From contig JBKCIQ010000109.1 of the NCBI GenBank assembly GCA_046302135.1, positions 1 through 18,910 of the forward strand: a stretch of DNA of 18,910 nucleotides, in the 5' to 3' direction. This stretch comes from AM-1111 sp046302135. Its GTDB lineage: Bacteria; Bacteroidota; Bacteroidia; B-17B0; Aurantibacillaceae. The notes under the pieces were generated by a model. The model was not told the origin of the DNA and searched no databases. It worked only from the letters and a program-made list of their open reading frames with translations. Within the stretch, counting starts at the first letter, position 1, and every line of letters starts with the position of its first letter. Position numbers and translations under genes: made by a program. This document shows, piece after piece, positions 9,315-16,853 of the stretch.

Positions 9315-10214
9315 CTACTTCTTTGTCTTTATTCTGAAAATATCCTCCATTTTTTGTCCATTAACATTAAGTTGGAGTACTGTTGTGTCTTGATCTACTG
9401 CAAATTTAAAAACTGCTTTCCTTATATCACCATTTGAAGTAATTTGCCATAGTTTTCCATCATTTGAACTTGCATTGATTACGCCAGAAATCTCTATTAT
9501 TTTTTCAAAGGAGAATTTTGTATCAAATTCAACAGTTAAGAACACCTGCTCTGTTTCAGACTTTAAACTTCCAATATCACCATCGGCTTTTACTTCACCA
9601 AGATTTATTATAATAACTCTATCGCAAACTGCCTCTACCTCCTGCATGATGTGTGTAGAGAGTAAAACTGTTTTTTCTTTTCCAACGTTTTTTATTAAGG
9701 CTCTGATTTCGTCCAACTGATTAGGATCGAGTCCTGTGGTTGGTTCATCCATAATAAGTACTTTTGGATCGTGTATAAGAGCTTGCGCTAATCCCACACG
9801 CTGACGAAAACCTTTTGATAGGGCACCTATTTTTTTTCTTTGCTCCAACTCTAGTCCCGTTATGGAAATCATTTCTTTCACTCGATCTGAAACATTTTTT
9901 ATACCATGAAGTCCTCCTATAAAGGACAAATACTCTTTAACATACATCTCGAGGTATAACGGATTGTGCTCTGGAAGATAACCAACATTTTTTTTGACTT
10001 TCATACTTTCTTTCTCCACATCAAAACCGCATACAATTGCCTGTCCGGAAGTCTGAGGAAGATAACATGTCAAAATTTTCATCATTGTACTTTTTCCTGC
10101 ACCATTCGGACCTAAAAATCCTACAATCTCTCCTGCATTAACTTCAAATGAAACATTGTTCAATGCCTTTTGATTACCATAAATTTTAGTGATGTTCTGA
10201 ACTTTGATGGACAT
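9315..10214 (-). CDS. gldA: GldA-type ABC transporter ATP-binding protein
   Basis: A 299-residue ABC ATPase. It has Walker A GPNGAGKST (residues 35-43, K41), the signature LSKGFRQR (132-139), Walker B KVLIMDEPTTGLDP (151-164) and the H-loop at H188. The Q-loop position reads YLPEHNPLY (Glu instead of Gln), which is usual for this subfamily as I know it. The overall sequence and the C-terminal extension match GldA, the ATPase that works with the membrane proteins GldF and GldG in gliding Flavobacteria. No gldF or gldG is in the window. It follows a large T9SS-type adhesin gene on the same strand after 54 bases, but a hairpin and its own TAnnTTTG box lie in that gap, so it may be transcribed independently. 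Orthologues occur in non-gliding Bacteroidota too, so motility cannot be concluded. Confidence 0.88.
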   Translation of the reverse strand: MSIKVQNITKIYGNQKALNNVSFEVNAGEIVGFLGPNGAGKSTMMKILTCYLPQTSGQAIVCGFDVEKESMKVKKNVGYLPEHNPLYLEMYVKEYLSFIGGLHGIKNVSDRVKEMISITGLELEQRKKIGALSKGFRQRVGLAQALIHDPKVLIMDEPTTGLDPNQLDEIRALIKNVGKEKTVLLSTHIMQEVEAVCDRVIIINLGEVKADGDIGSLKSETEQVFLTVEFDTKFSFEKIIEISGVINASSNDGKLWQITSNGDIRKAVFKFAVDQDTTVLQLNVNGQKMEDIFRIKTKK

Positions 10215-10218
10215 GGCA

Positions 10219-10249
10219 CAAAAATAAGTTTTAATTGATTATAATGTAA
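10219..10249 (-). promoter_or_regulatory. Candidate promoter of gldA, close enough for a leaderless mRNA
   Basis: On the minus strand TATTTTTG (plus 10219-10226) is an exact match to the Bacteroidota -7 box TAnnTTTG. Twenty bases upstream lies TTA (plus 10247-10249), two of three bases of the -33 TTG. The box ends only 4 bases before the gldA ATG, so transcription would begin at or next to the start codon. The box is seen directly; the leaderless reading is inference. Confidence 0.45.
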
Positions 10250-10253
10250 AGAA

Positions 10254-10273
10254 GTTGAAATGTGATTTTCAAC
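10254..10273 (-). terminator. Hairpin at the stop of the adhesin gene, possible terminator
   Basis: A 7-bp perfect stem (GTTGAAA / TTTCAAC) with a 6-base loop overlaps the TGA stop (10269-10271) of the choice-of-anchor-L gene. In the minus direction it is followed by TTCTTT. The stem has only two G-C pairs and the T tract is broken, so this is a weak candidate. Its place between the adhesin and the gldA promoter box favours it. Confidence 0.35.
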
Positions 10274-12515
10274 GAATGAGGGTTACATGACCAATCATAA
10301 TATGTTCTTCATCATAAAAATCAACAGCATATACCTTCCAAACATAAACGCCGTTCATTACCCTTTCTCCATCTATGGTGCCATCCCAGCCTCTACCGAG
10401 TGAAGCAGATTCAAACATGGAATGCCCCCAGCGGTCAAATATTTCCATCCGGAAAACTTTTACCAATGTTCCGTATGCCTTGAACATATCATTAATTCCG
10501 TCGCCATTGGGGGTAAATGCATTAGGTACATAAAGTGTCATTTTATCTTTAACAAAAACCGTATAGTTTACTGTATCAAAGCAATTATTTTCACTTATTA
10601 GATAAAATGATCCCGGATAAATTCCGAATTCTCCAATTGTCAAAAGATTCGAAGATGAATTTGTTACAGAGCCATCGGGCCAATTACTCTGACCAATTGC
10701 CCATGTACCTAATCCATTTAATGTAACTGAAAAGGCAGTTCCTGCTTGCGGGTAAAAAGGATCCACTGTTACTCCGCCATTAAATACATCTACAATGTTA
10801 CTAATGCTATACGTTACTATTGTTCCACATCCGCTGGCATCATTAACTGTAACGTTATACTGACCTTGACCCAAACCGGTTGCAATGGAAGTGGTTTGTG
10901 TAGGAATCGTATTCCATGTGAAATTATAAGGAGGTATTCCATTTAGAATATTAATTGATGCTGAACCAACAGACTGATTACAGGTATCATTAACTTGATA
11001 AACTGTATAGGGTAAACTCGATAAATTAGGAACTAAAAAAGTGAAATTCCAAATACAATTCTGCATGTCTGTTACCGTTAAGGAATAATTTCCGGGCAAC
11101 AAGCTTGAAATATCATCTGTAATTTGCCCGTTACTCCACAAAAAATTATAGGGTGCCGTTCCACCTACAGGCTGAGAAATGTAAATAGAACCATTGCTCT
11201 GACCACATGTACTCGTTAATATAGAATCGTTTAAATTTAGCGTAGGTTGAAAATTTGTAACAGTAACAGTTTGAGTAACCGAACAATTGTTGTTGTCCTG
11301 AATGGTGACTGAATAAGTTACGGGTATTAAACCACTTGCTGTAGCACTAGTTTGCGGAGGATTTGTACTCCAACTGAAAGTATAAGGGCCTGTTCCACCA
11401 TTTACATTAGCTGTTGCTGTTCCGCTTGCCGAACCACAAGTGCTTGGGGTACTGCTCATTTGTGAGTTGATAACCTGTGTTCCTGTAACCACAGCAGTTA
11501 CTGTCTCTGTGTAGGGACATGGAGTTAAAAAACCTACCACACAAGTATAAGTGCCCGGTGTAAGATTACTAATAGATGAGGTTGTTGCCCCTCCCGGAGA
11601 CCATTGATAGGTGGGAGTCCCAGTGTAATTTGTAACATTAACAGAAGCAGAACCATCATTACCGCATAAAACGGGTATAGCGCTAACGTTTACAGCAGGT
11701 ACCTGAGAGGGAGGGCATGTTAACCCATGATATGCCAGAAAAACACCTGAGTCCCAATCACAATCACCCGCATCAGCTATGGCCAATTTAAGATGATAAG
11801 TTGAGCAAGGCACGACATTGGCTGCGGCGGTGAGAGGCGTAGTAAATCCATCAAATTGAATAGTTGCTCCGCCGGAAACGGTCCCATCACCATTGTTTAC
11901 ATAATAATTACAGTTCATACATGGTCCGGTATTATTTGTTCCGTTGTTGATATTGTTGATTGCTACCTGAGTACCATTCTGAAGCCTTGCTATATTAAAG
12001 TTATTATAATTACCTCCCGAAGGATTAGGTCCGGAAATAAAAAATCCAAACACGTCGTTGTACTGAGAGTTAACGTACTCAGGATATTCTTCGGAAGCAA
12101 AAACATAATTTATGTTGAGGGTACTGCAAGCAGGAACAATATCAAATTGCAAAATACAACCGTCATAGTTTGCATTATTTACTATTGACGTCAACTGAGG
12201 GTCTGTAGAGAAAGGACAATTGGTCCCGTTATTTGATTGTCCCGGATCATCATTTGGTCCAATTGCGTTGAAAACACTTCCTGTAGATAAGATAATACCT
12301 GAACCGATTCCTAAGTTGGTTGAAGAAGAAACGAATGTACCTGAATTTCCACTACCGCACTGAATCTGTGCATTGGTAATTTGAATGCCCGACCCTACTA
12401 TCGTATTGACCAATGCATTGGCATTTCCATTTGGAAAAACAGACAATTGAGCAAGAAATTTTTTCGTAGAAAAAAAACAAAGAAAAAATGATATATAATA
12501 AATCTTTCTCACCAT
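10269..12515 (-). CDS. Secreted choice-of-anchor-L / SprB-repeat protein with T9SS type-B (CHU_C) sorting domain
   Basis: A 748-residue surface or secreted protein. Residues 1-23 are a signal peptide ending FLAQ. Residues about 25-267 are a choice-of-anchor-L domain (GIILSTG, INYVFASEEYPEYV, DVFGFFISGPN, LAIADAGDCDWDSGVFL). Residues about 268-580 hold four SprB-like repeats, each opening with Cys then a GS-containing strand (CGNDGSASVNV, CGSASGTATANV, CGQSNGSIYI, CNQSVGSASINI). The last 90 residues are the CHU_C domain (PNAFTPNGDGIND with N665, then IFDRWG, WDG, NGVYVWKV), which directs export by the T9SS. I chose the ATG at 12515. The longer frame from TTG at 12533 is rejected because that TTG is the end of an exact promoter -7 box. 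An AAAGA lies just before the ATG. A surface adhesin role is inferred from the repeat family. Confidence 0.9.
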   Translation of the reverse strand: MVRKIYYISFFLCFFSTKKFLAQLSVFPNGNANALVNTIVGSGIQITNAQIQCGSGNSGTFVSSSTNLGIGSGIILSTGSVFNAIGPNDDPGQSNNGTNCPFSTDPQLTSIVNNANYDGCILQFDIVPACSTLNINYVFASEEYPEYVNSQYNDVFGFFISGPNPSGGNYNNFNIARLQNGTQVAINNINNGTNNTGPCMNCNYYVNNGDGTVSGGATIQFDGFTTPLTAAANVVPCSTYHLKLAIADAGDCDWDSGVFLAYHGLTCPPSQVPAVNVSAIPVLCGNDGSASVNVTNYTGTPTYQWSPGGATTSSISNLTPGTYTCVVGFLTPCPYTETVTAVVTGTQVINSQMSSTPSTCGSASGTATANVNGGTGPYTFSWSTNPPQTSATASGLIPVTYSVTIQDNNNCSVTQTVTVTNFQPTLNLNDSILTSTCGQSNGSIYISQPVGGTAPYNFLWSNGQITDDISSLLPGNYSLTVTDMQNCIWNFTFLVPNLSSLPYTVYQVNDTCNQSVGSASINILNGIPPYNFTWNTIPTQTTSIATGLGQGQYNVTVNDASGCGTIVTYSISNIVDVFNGGVTVDPFYPQAGTAFSVTLNGLGTWAIGQSNWPDGSVTNSSSNLLTIGEFGIYPGSFYLISENNCFDTVNYTVFVKDKMTLYVPNAFTPNGDGINDMFKAYGTLVKVFRMEIFDRWGHSMFESASLGRGWDGTIDGERVMNGVYVWKVYAVDFYDEEHIMIGHVTLIR

Positions 12516-12530
12516 TCTTTCAGCCTTATA

Positions 12531-12561
12531 CAAATTTAATGTTCAGGCTTGAAATATTCAA
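12531..12561 (-). promoter_or_regulatory. Bacteroidota promoter (TTG, 20 bases, TAAATTTG) of the choice-of-anchor-L gene
   Basis: On the minus strand a TTG (plus CAA at 12559-12561) is followed by exactly 20 bases and then TAAATTTG (plus 12531-12538), a full match to the known -33/-7 pattern of this phylum. The box ends 15 bases before the ATG at 12515. It fixes the start, since the alternative TTG start at 12533 is part of the box. A short inverted repeat (TTGAA / TTCAA) overlaps the -33 element. Confidence 0.6.
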
Positions 12562-12591
12562 TATAATTAGTGTTAATTCCTATGAGCGGTA

Positions 12592-13350
12592 TTAGTATAT
12601 TGGATTAATGGGCGCATATAGTATAGGTTTGCTTGGAGAAGCATCATTTTCAAAAGGAGCGATTTGCAAATTCAATATATAGATTCCGTCCATAATATGA
12701 TTTGGAACGTAAATTAACTCGGTAATGGTCCTAATTGTATTAGGATTATCGGGGTATGTCCAAAAGGAATGATGTCCGAGTAACTTTCCCTCATCTTTTT
12801 CCTTATCAACGGATGGCAGATCAATAAGCAAATGATCGAAACCAAGTTCAACTATATACTCAATGGCATCTTGTTGTAAATAAGGAGGGTTCGTATTGCT
12901 GTATTGCATATTCATTTTAACAGGTGAATTAGAAAGTGTTCTAATAACCAGCGCTTCTGCACGAAAATCTGACAAAACACTTTTTAGTGATGCCAGCGTT
13001 ATTACCAAATCGTCACCAATAGATTCAGGTAAAACGGTGACGAGTTGAGCTGTGAAGAAAAATCTTTTAAGGGTCTGATTTATGGTAAAATTTTCTTTAC
13101 TGATGTGACCAACACATTCTGTATGGGTACCGTTGCCATGAGGATTAAATGTAATATTTCTAAAATTTACAGAGCCACCCATATTTACTTCACCAACCCA
13201 ATCACCAATTACCACAGGAGAAACACTCATCGGAGGAACATACCACGCGTTTACGCAATTTTCTCCGGTGTGCAATGGTATCGATATGTCTATTGGCTGA
13301 AACAAATCAATTTTATATTCTTTTCCCTTATAAGTAATGGTTGCGAGCAT
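12592..13350 (-). CDS. Cyclase-family (kynurenine-formamidase-like) metal-dependent hydrolase
   Basis: A 252-residue cytoplasmic protein of the cyclase family (PF04199), which includes bacterial kynurenine formamidase and isatin hydrolase. The metal-binding block is at residues 71-82, HGNGTHTECVGH, giving ligands H71, H76, E78 and H82. In typical members the spacing is HxGTHxDxPxH, so this protein has one extra residue and Glu in place of Asp. The second active-site region is LGHHSFW followed by TELIYVP, and the C-terminal pattern IYILNLQIAPF...SPSKPILY also fits the family. No signal peptide is seen. The start is 5 bases after the hemW stop, so it is almost certainly the second gene of a hemW transcript. 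The substrate cannot be told. No other tryptophan-degradation gene is in view, so I do not assign kynB. Confidence 0.82.
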   Translation of the reverse strand: MLATITYKGKEYKIDLFQPIDISIPLHTGENCVNAWYVPPMSVSPVVIGDWVGEVNMGGSVNFRNITFNPHGNGTHTECVGHISKENFTINQTLKRFFFTAQLVTVLPESIGDDLVITLASLKSVLSDFRAEALVIRTLSNSPVKMNMQYSNTNPPYLQQDAIEYIVELGFDHLLIDLPSVDKEKDEGKLLGHHSFWTYPDNPNTIRTITELIYVPNHIMDGIYILNLQIAPFENDASPSKPILYAPINPIY

Positions 13351-13355
13351 GGGTA

Positions 13356-14480
13356 TTAAATTACAAATAATTTTTGAGCTATATGGTCCGCGAAATGTTT
13401 ACCCTTTGACGTTAAAGTTATTTGATTTCCATCTATTTTAATTTGTTCCATATTTAATTCAAACTCAAGTTTATTGATTGCAGGAACTATAAAATCAGAA
13501 AAATTTTCTGTCAAGTACTCTAGATTTATACCCCATTTGGTCCGTAAGCCTGTAAGTACATATTCATTAAACTGCATTTTTCTAGTTAATACTTCTTCCT
13601 GATAAAACGCTGTACCGTTATTTAAGTTTTTTACGTAAAGTGAATTATTGCTAACGTTAAAAGTTCGTTTTTCACAATCATAAGAATGAGCTGAAGGCCC
13701 TATTCCTAAATATTTTTTCCCAAGCCAATAAGCAGAATTGTGACGCGAATAACTATCTTTTTTAGCAAAGTTGGAGATTTCGTAATGATCATAATTGTTT
13801 GATTCTGCCCAGGCCATAAGAAAATCAAACTGCTCTGTACTCAAATCTTCGTCGGTTAATGGTTCTTCTTTTAATTTTACTCGATGTCCCAATACTGTTC
13901 TGTCTTCAACCGTTAGATTATAGCAACTCAAGTGCTCTATATCCAGTTGTACAACGTGTTTCAATGCATCAGCCCATGTTTTAAGATTCTGAAATTTACT
14001 TCCATATATCAGATCTACTGTAATATTTTTGAATCCGATGCTTTTTGCCACTTCAACGCAATAAATATTCTGATGCGGCGAATGGGCCCTGTTCATCCAA
14101 CTTAATTCATCAGGGATAAAACTTTGCCAACCAATACTTAAGCGGTTAATACCTGAGTTGTATAATTCTTGTAGGTATTGTTCAGAAAGATCATCGGGGT
14201 TTGCCTCAAGAGTTATTTCGGCGTTGGCAGATAATGAATAATTAATTCTTATTTGTTTCAATATCGAGGAAATTTCCTCAGCACTTAAAACAGATGGAGT
14301 GCCTCCACCAAAATAAATTGTTTCTACCTCTTCATCAGACAAAAAACTCTTTCTCAATGCTAGCTCTGAAATCATTGATTCCAGCATAATTTTCTTTCCC
14401 TTTAGATTTACAGAGAAATGAAAATCACAATATACACATGCTTTCCTGCAGAAGGGAATATGAAGATAAATTCCTGCCAT
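13356..14480 (-). CDS. hemW: HemW, radical SAM haem chaperone (HemN-like)
   Basis: A 374-residue radical SAM protein. The [4Fe-4S] cluster motif is FCRKACVYCDF with C11, C15 and C18, preceded by IYLHIPFC as in the HemN/HemW family. GGGTPS is the SAM-contacting glycine motif. HemW-type features are HNSAYWLGKKYLGIGPSAHS and the short N-terminus, which lacks the extra segment of true oxygen-independent coproporphyrinogen oxidase HemN. HemW binds haem and is thought to deliver it to respiratory proteins. The length is normal for HemW. The gene is divergent from the TPR operon, with 89 bases between the starts, and heads a transcript with the cyclase-family gene. An exact TAnnTTTG box ends 4 bases before the ATG. 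Confidence 0.93.
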   Translation of the reverse strand: MAGIYLHIPFCRKACVYCDFHFSVNLKGKKIMLESMISELALRKSFLSDEEVETIYFGGGTPSVLSAEEISSILKQIRINYSLSANAEITLEANPDDLSEQYLQELYNSGINRLSIGWQSFIPDELSWMNRAHSPHQNIYCVEVAKSIGFKNITVDLIYGSKFQNLKTWADALKHVVQLDIEHLSCYNLTVEDRTVLGHRVKLKEEPLTDEDLSTEQFDFLMAWAESNNYDHYEISNFAKKDSYSRHNSAYWLGKKYLGIGPSAHSYDCEKRTFNVSNNSLYVKNLNNGTAFYQEEVLTRKMQFNEYVLTGLRTKWGINLEYLTENFSDFIVPAINKLEFELNMEQIKIDGNQITLTSKGKHFADHIAQKLFVI

Positions 14481-14484
14481 TGTT

Positions 14485-14492
14485 CAAAATTA
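14485..14492 (-). promoter_or_regulatory. Candidate -7 box of hemW, adjacent to the start codon
   Basis: TAATTTTG on the minus strand is an exact TAnnTTTG match ending 4 bases before the hemW ATG, the same geometry as at gldA. No TTG lies at the expected -33 position, so this is less certain. If used, the mRNA would be leaderless or nearly so. Confidence 0.35.
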
Positions 14493-14569
14493 CAACTAAA
14501 TTAAATTAGAGTTTTATCGAATTGGTTATTATTAATTGTAATTTTACACTCTGTAAACTAAATCACACG

Positions 14570-15322
14570 ATGAAAATTTTTCTGACAATAAAAGGAAAAA
14601 GTAAAATCAGGTTATCAATAATTTTATTTGCAATATCATTTTTTTCTGCCACAGGGTTTTTTTCTCAAAATAATTATGCTAAAATTTGGACGGATGCAAA
14701 AAAATCATTTTTAGATAAAAATTATAAAGAAGCAAATATCGGGTTTACTAAAATTATTCAGGAAATGAAAATATTTTCCGATTCAGCATTTTATTTACGG
14801 GCTTGCGGTTACTTTGAATTAGGCGATCTTCACAAGGCAATAACGGATGCCAATAGGTGTGTAAGTTTGAACAAATTTCATCATCAAGGTTATTTTCTCA
14901 TTGGACTCATAAAGTCTAAAAGTGAAAATTACTCCGGAGCTATTCGTTCGTTTAACCGAGCAATAAAAATTAATCCTGGAAACCCTAAATATTATTTCGA
15001 TCGCGGTGTAGCATATTTAAGGAATGAAGACATTGATGACGCATTAAAAGACCTTGAAAAAGCCATACAATTAAAACCTGATTATGCACACGCCTATTTT
15101 AGCAGAGGATATTGCAAAGATTTAATGGGTAAAACAGATGAGGCAATAGCAGATATCGAAAAATCAATTGAACTGGATAAAAAATATAGCATTGCATACA
15201 CTGAACTTGCTTTAATACATATCAGAAAAAAAGACACAAAAAAAGCATGCGAAATTCTCAATGATGGGAACAAAAACGGTTGCGTCATCCCTGAAGATAT
15301 TCTTAAAAAGTATTGTAAATGA
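14570..15322 (+). CDS. Secreted tetratricopeptide-repeat protein
   Basis: A 250-residue protein from the ATG at 14570. The frame extends to a TTG at 14522, but those extra 16 codons do not look like protein, and the ATG is followed by a good export signal (basic KGKSKIR, then LSIILFAISFFSATGFF, ending FSQ). From about residue 37 to the end it is made of TPR helices, roughly six units. The clearest are SGAIRSFNRAIKINPGNP, DDALKDLEKAIQLKPDYA and DEAIADIEKSIELDKKY, and the last contains KKACEILNDGNKNGC. TPRs mediate protein binding, here presumably in the periplasm. The stop overlaps the next start as ATGA, so translation is probably coupled to the mini-CHU_C gene and the PorP/SprF gene. An accessory role for that pair is inferred from position. 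Confidence 0.85.
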   Translation: MKIFLTIKGKSKIRLSIILFAISFFSATGFFSQNNYAKIWTDAKKSFLDKNYKEANIGFTKIIQEMKIFSDSAFYLRACGYFELGDLHKAITDANRCVSLNKFHHQGYFLIGLIKSKSENYSGAIRSFNRAIKINPGNPKYYFDRGVAYLRNEDIDDALKDLEKAIQLKPDYAHAYFSRGYCKDLMGKTDEAIADIEKSIELDKKYSIAYTELALIHIRKKDTKKACEILNDGNKNGCVIPEDILKKYCK

Positions 15323-15888
15323 TGAAAAGAAATTTCATTTTGTTTATTCTTTTAGTTTTGCTTGTTTCATTCAACTCGCTTGCTCAAACTGCTGCTACAT
15401 TTACCATTGGAGTTCAGACGACACCTGCCGGTTGCTCGAAAGGTAGTGCAAAATTAAATATTCAGGGTGGTACCCTACCGCTGGACATTACATGGAGTAA
15501 TGGCCAAACTTCAACAACTGTATATGGTCTGGATGCAGGAACTTACCAAGTTACAATTGAGGATGCCGCTCTTAATGATACGATTATTTCTATTTACATA
15601 GACTCATTAATCTGTAATCTCCAACCGGAAAATGCATTTTCACCTAATGGAGATGGGATTAATGATAAATGGGATATCAGCAACATAAGCTTATATGATA
15701 ATTTTCTAATTCAGGTTTTCACAAGGTGGGGACAAAAAGTTTTTGAATCAAAAAGTGATTACGAACCATGGGACGGTACAAGTTTCGGTTCTCCAGTACC
15801 TGACGGCACCTACTTCTATATAATTGAATTCAATGACAAATACTTTGGCGAGCAAAACAAACACGGTAGCATAACAATTTTAAAATAA
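15319..15888 (+). CDS. Miniature SprB-like protein with T9SS type-B (CHU_C) sorting domain
   Basis: A 189-residue exported protein. Residues 1-23 are a signal peptide ending SLAQ. Residues about 28-95 are one SprB-like repeat (CSKGSAKLNIQGG, LDITWSNGQTSTTVYGL, AGTYQVTIEDA), with the same Cys/GS opening as the repeats of the large adhesin at 10269-12515. Residues about 103-189 are a complete CHU_C domain (NAFSPNGDGIND with N105, VFTRWGQKVFES, WDG, VPDGTYFYIIEF, HGSITILK). There is nothing else: it is the smallest unit that could be called SprB-like, whereas SprB itself is thousands of residues. It overlaps the upstream TPR gene by 4 bases (ATGA; a second ATG follows at 15322) and ends 2 bases before the PorP/SprF gene. 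Export by the T9SS is inferred from CHU_C. Confidence 0.88.
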   Translation: MMKRNFILFILLVLLVSFNSLAQTAATFTIGVQTTPAGCSKGSAKLNIQGGTLPLDITWSNGQTSTTVYGLDAGTYQVTIEDAALNDTIISIYIDSLICNLQPENAFSPNGDGINDKWDISNISLYDNFLIQVFTRWGQKVFESKSDYEPWDGTSFGSPVPDGTYFYIIEFNDKYFGEQNKHGSITILK

Positions 15889-15890
15889 AA

Positions 15891-16853
15891 ATGAGAAAAG
15901 GAATATTGAATCTTATTCTGGTATTGTTGTGTTCTAATTTTATTGCTCAACAATTACCAAATTACGCTCAGTTCACACTCAATAAGCTCAGTATAAATCC
16001 GGCATATGGTGGCTCGCATCTCGGAATGGAAATTTGGGCAGGAAAAAGAAATCAATGGCTAGGTTTTAATAACGCGCCTGTACAAACATTTGTAAGTTGC
16101 ACCTATTCTTGGAGAAGAAATTTTAATTATAAAGCTGTTCATTCAGTTGGAGGATACATAGAAGAGGACCGAATCGGACTCTTTACATTCAAATCCGCTC
16201 ACGCGTATTATTCATATCATTTAAAAATTTCTAAATCCTTTAAAATGGGGTTTGGAATGTTTATAGGTGCAAAAAGTGCTGCAAGTAATACAATACTCAA
16301 TAATTTGGATGACCCAGCTTTTGTAATACCTGCAAATCCTGTTTTTTACCTTGGACCGGATTTTGTTCCCGGGTGGAGACTTTATTCGCGCAATATGTTT
16401 GTTGATGTTGCGGTAAGAAATATTTACGTCAATAAATTAAAACAAGCATCAAAGCAATTTGGTACTCCATCACGTCTAGAAATACAACCTACTTTACTTT
16501 TTGGTTACAGATTTCACTCACCAACTAACGAATTTGTTTTTGTGCCAACCATTAAACTACAGGGCGCATACAATCAGATACCACTTACAGATATCAATTT
16601 TATAACTTACTATATGAAGCGTGTAGGAGTTGGCGTAACATATAGATTAAATCATACGCTTGCCGCTATGGTTCAGGTTAGAATAAAAAGTAACATCACT
16701 TTAGGCTTTGCATATGAGTATTCCATAAGTAATATGAAAAACTATTACCCACACACCACTGAAGCAATTTTTGGTTTTAGCCCTATGATGGGCACAGATT
16801 CAGACTTACCAGCCTCCTACAGAGTTGATCTTTGCCCGGAATTTGACTATTGA
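15891..16853 (+). CDS. PorP/SprF-family type IX secretion outer-membrane protein
   Basis: A 320-residue outer-membrane barrel protein with a signal peptide (residues 1-19, ending FIAQ). It shows the PorP/SprF opening signature PNYAQFTLNKLSINPAYGGS, then alternating amphipathic strands (VGVGVTYRLNHTLAAMV, ITLGFAYEYSISNMKNY). SprF is needed for secretion of SprB in Flavobacterium, and PorP is a T9SS component in Porphyromonas. Such genes typically sit directly after a gene for a CHU_C cargo, exactly as here, with a gap of 2 bases. So it is more likely the partner of the mini-SprB protein than the core T9SS PorP. It is the last gene of the three-gene operon; an imperfect AT-rich hairpin follows its stop. 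Confidence 0.9.
   Translation: MRKGILNLILVLLCSNFIAQQLPNYAQFTLNKLSINPAYGGSHLGMEIWAGKRNQWLGFNNAPVQTFVSCTYSWRRNFNYKAVHSVGGYIEEDRIGLFTFKSAHAYYSYHLKISKSFKMGFGMFIGAKSAASNTILNNLDDPAFVIPANPVFYLGPDFVPGWRLYSRNMFVDVAVRNIYVNKLKQASKQFGTPSRLEIQPTLLFGYRFHSPTNEFVFVPTIKLQGAYNQIPLTDINFITYYMKRVGVGVTYRLNHTLAAMVQVRIKSNITLGFAYEYSISNMKNYYPHTTEAIFGFSPMMGTDSDLPASYRVDLCPEFDY

Noticed and set aside
9964..9978. Glu in place of Gln at the Q-loop of GldA (YLPEHNPLY)
   Set aside because: As far as I know this is normal for the GldA-like subfamily, so it is not a sign of an inactive ATPase.
12516..12533. Six-residue N-terminal extension of the choice-of-anchor-L protein from TTG
   Set aside because: The TTG is the last three bases of an exact -7 promoter box, and the signal peptide is better from the ATG at 12515.
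14522..14569. Sixteen-codon extension of the TPR gene from TTG
   Set aside because: It would place a Cys-containing non-basic stretch before a good signal peptide that begins at the ATG at 14570.
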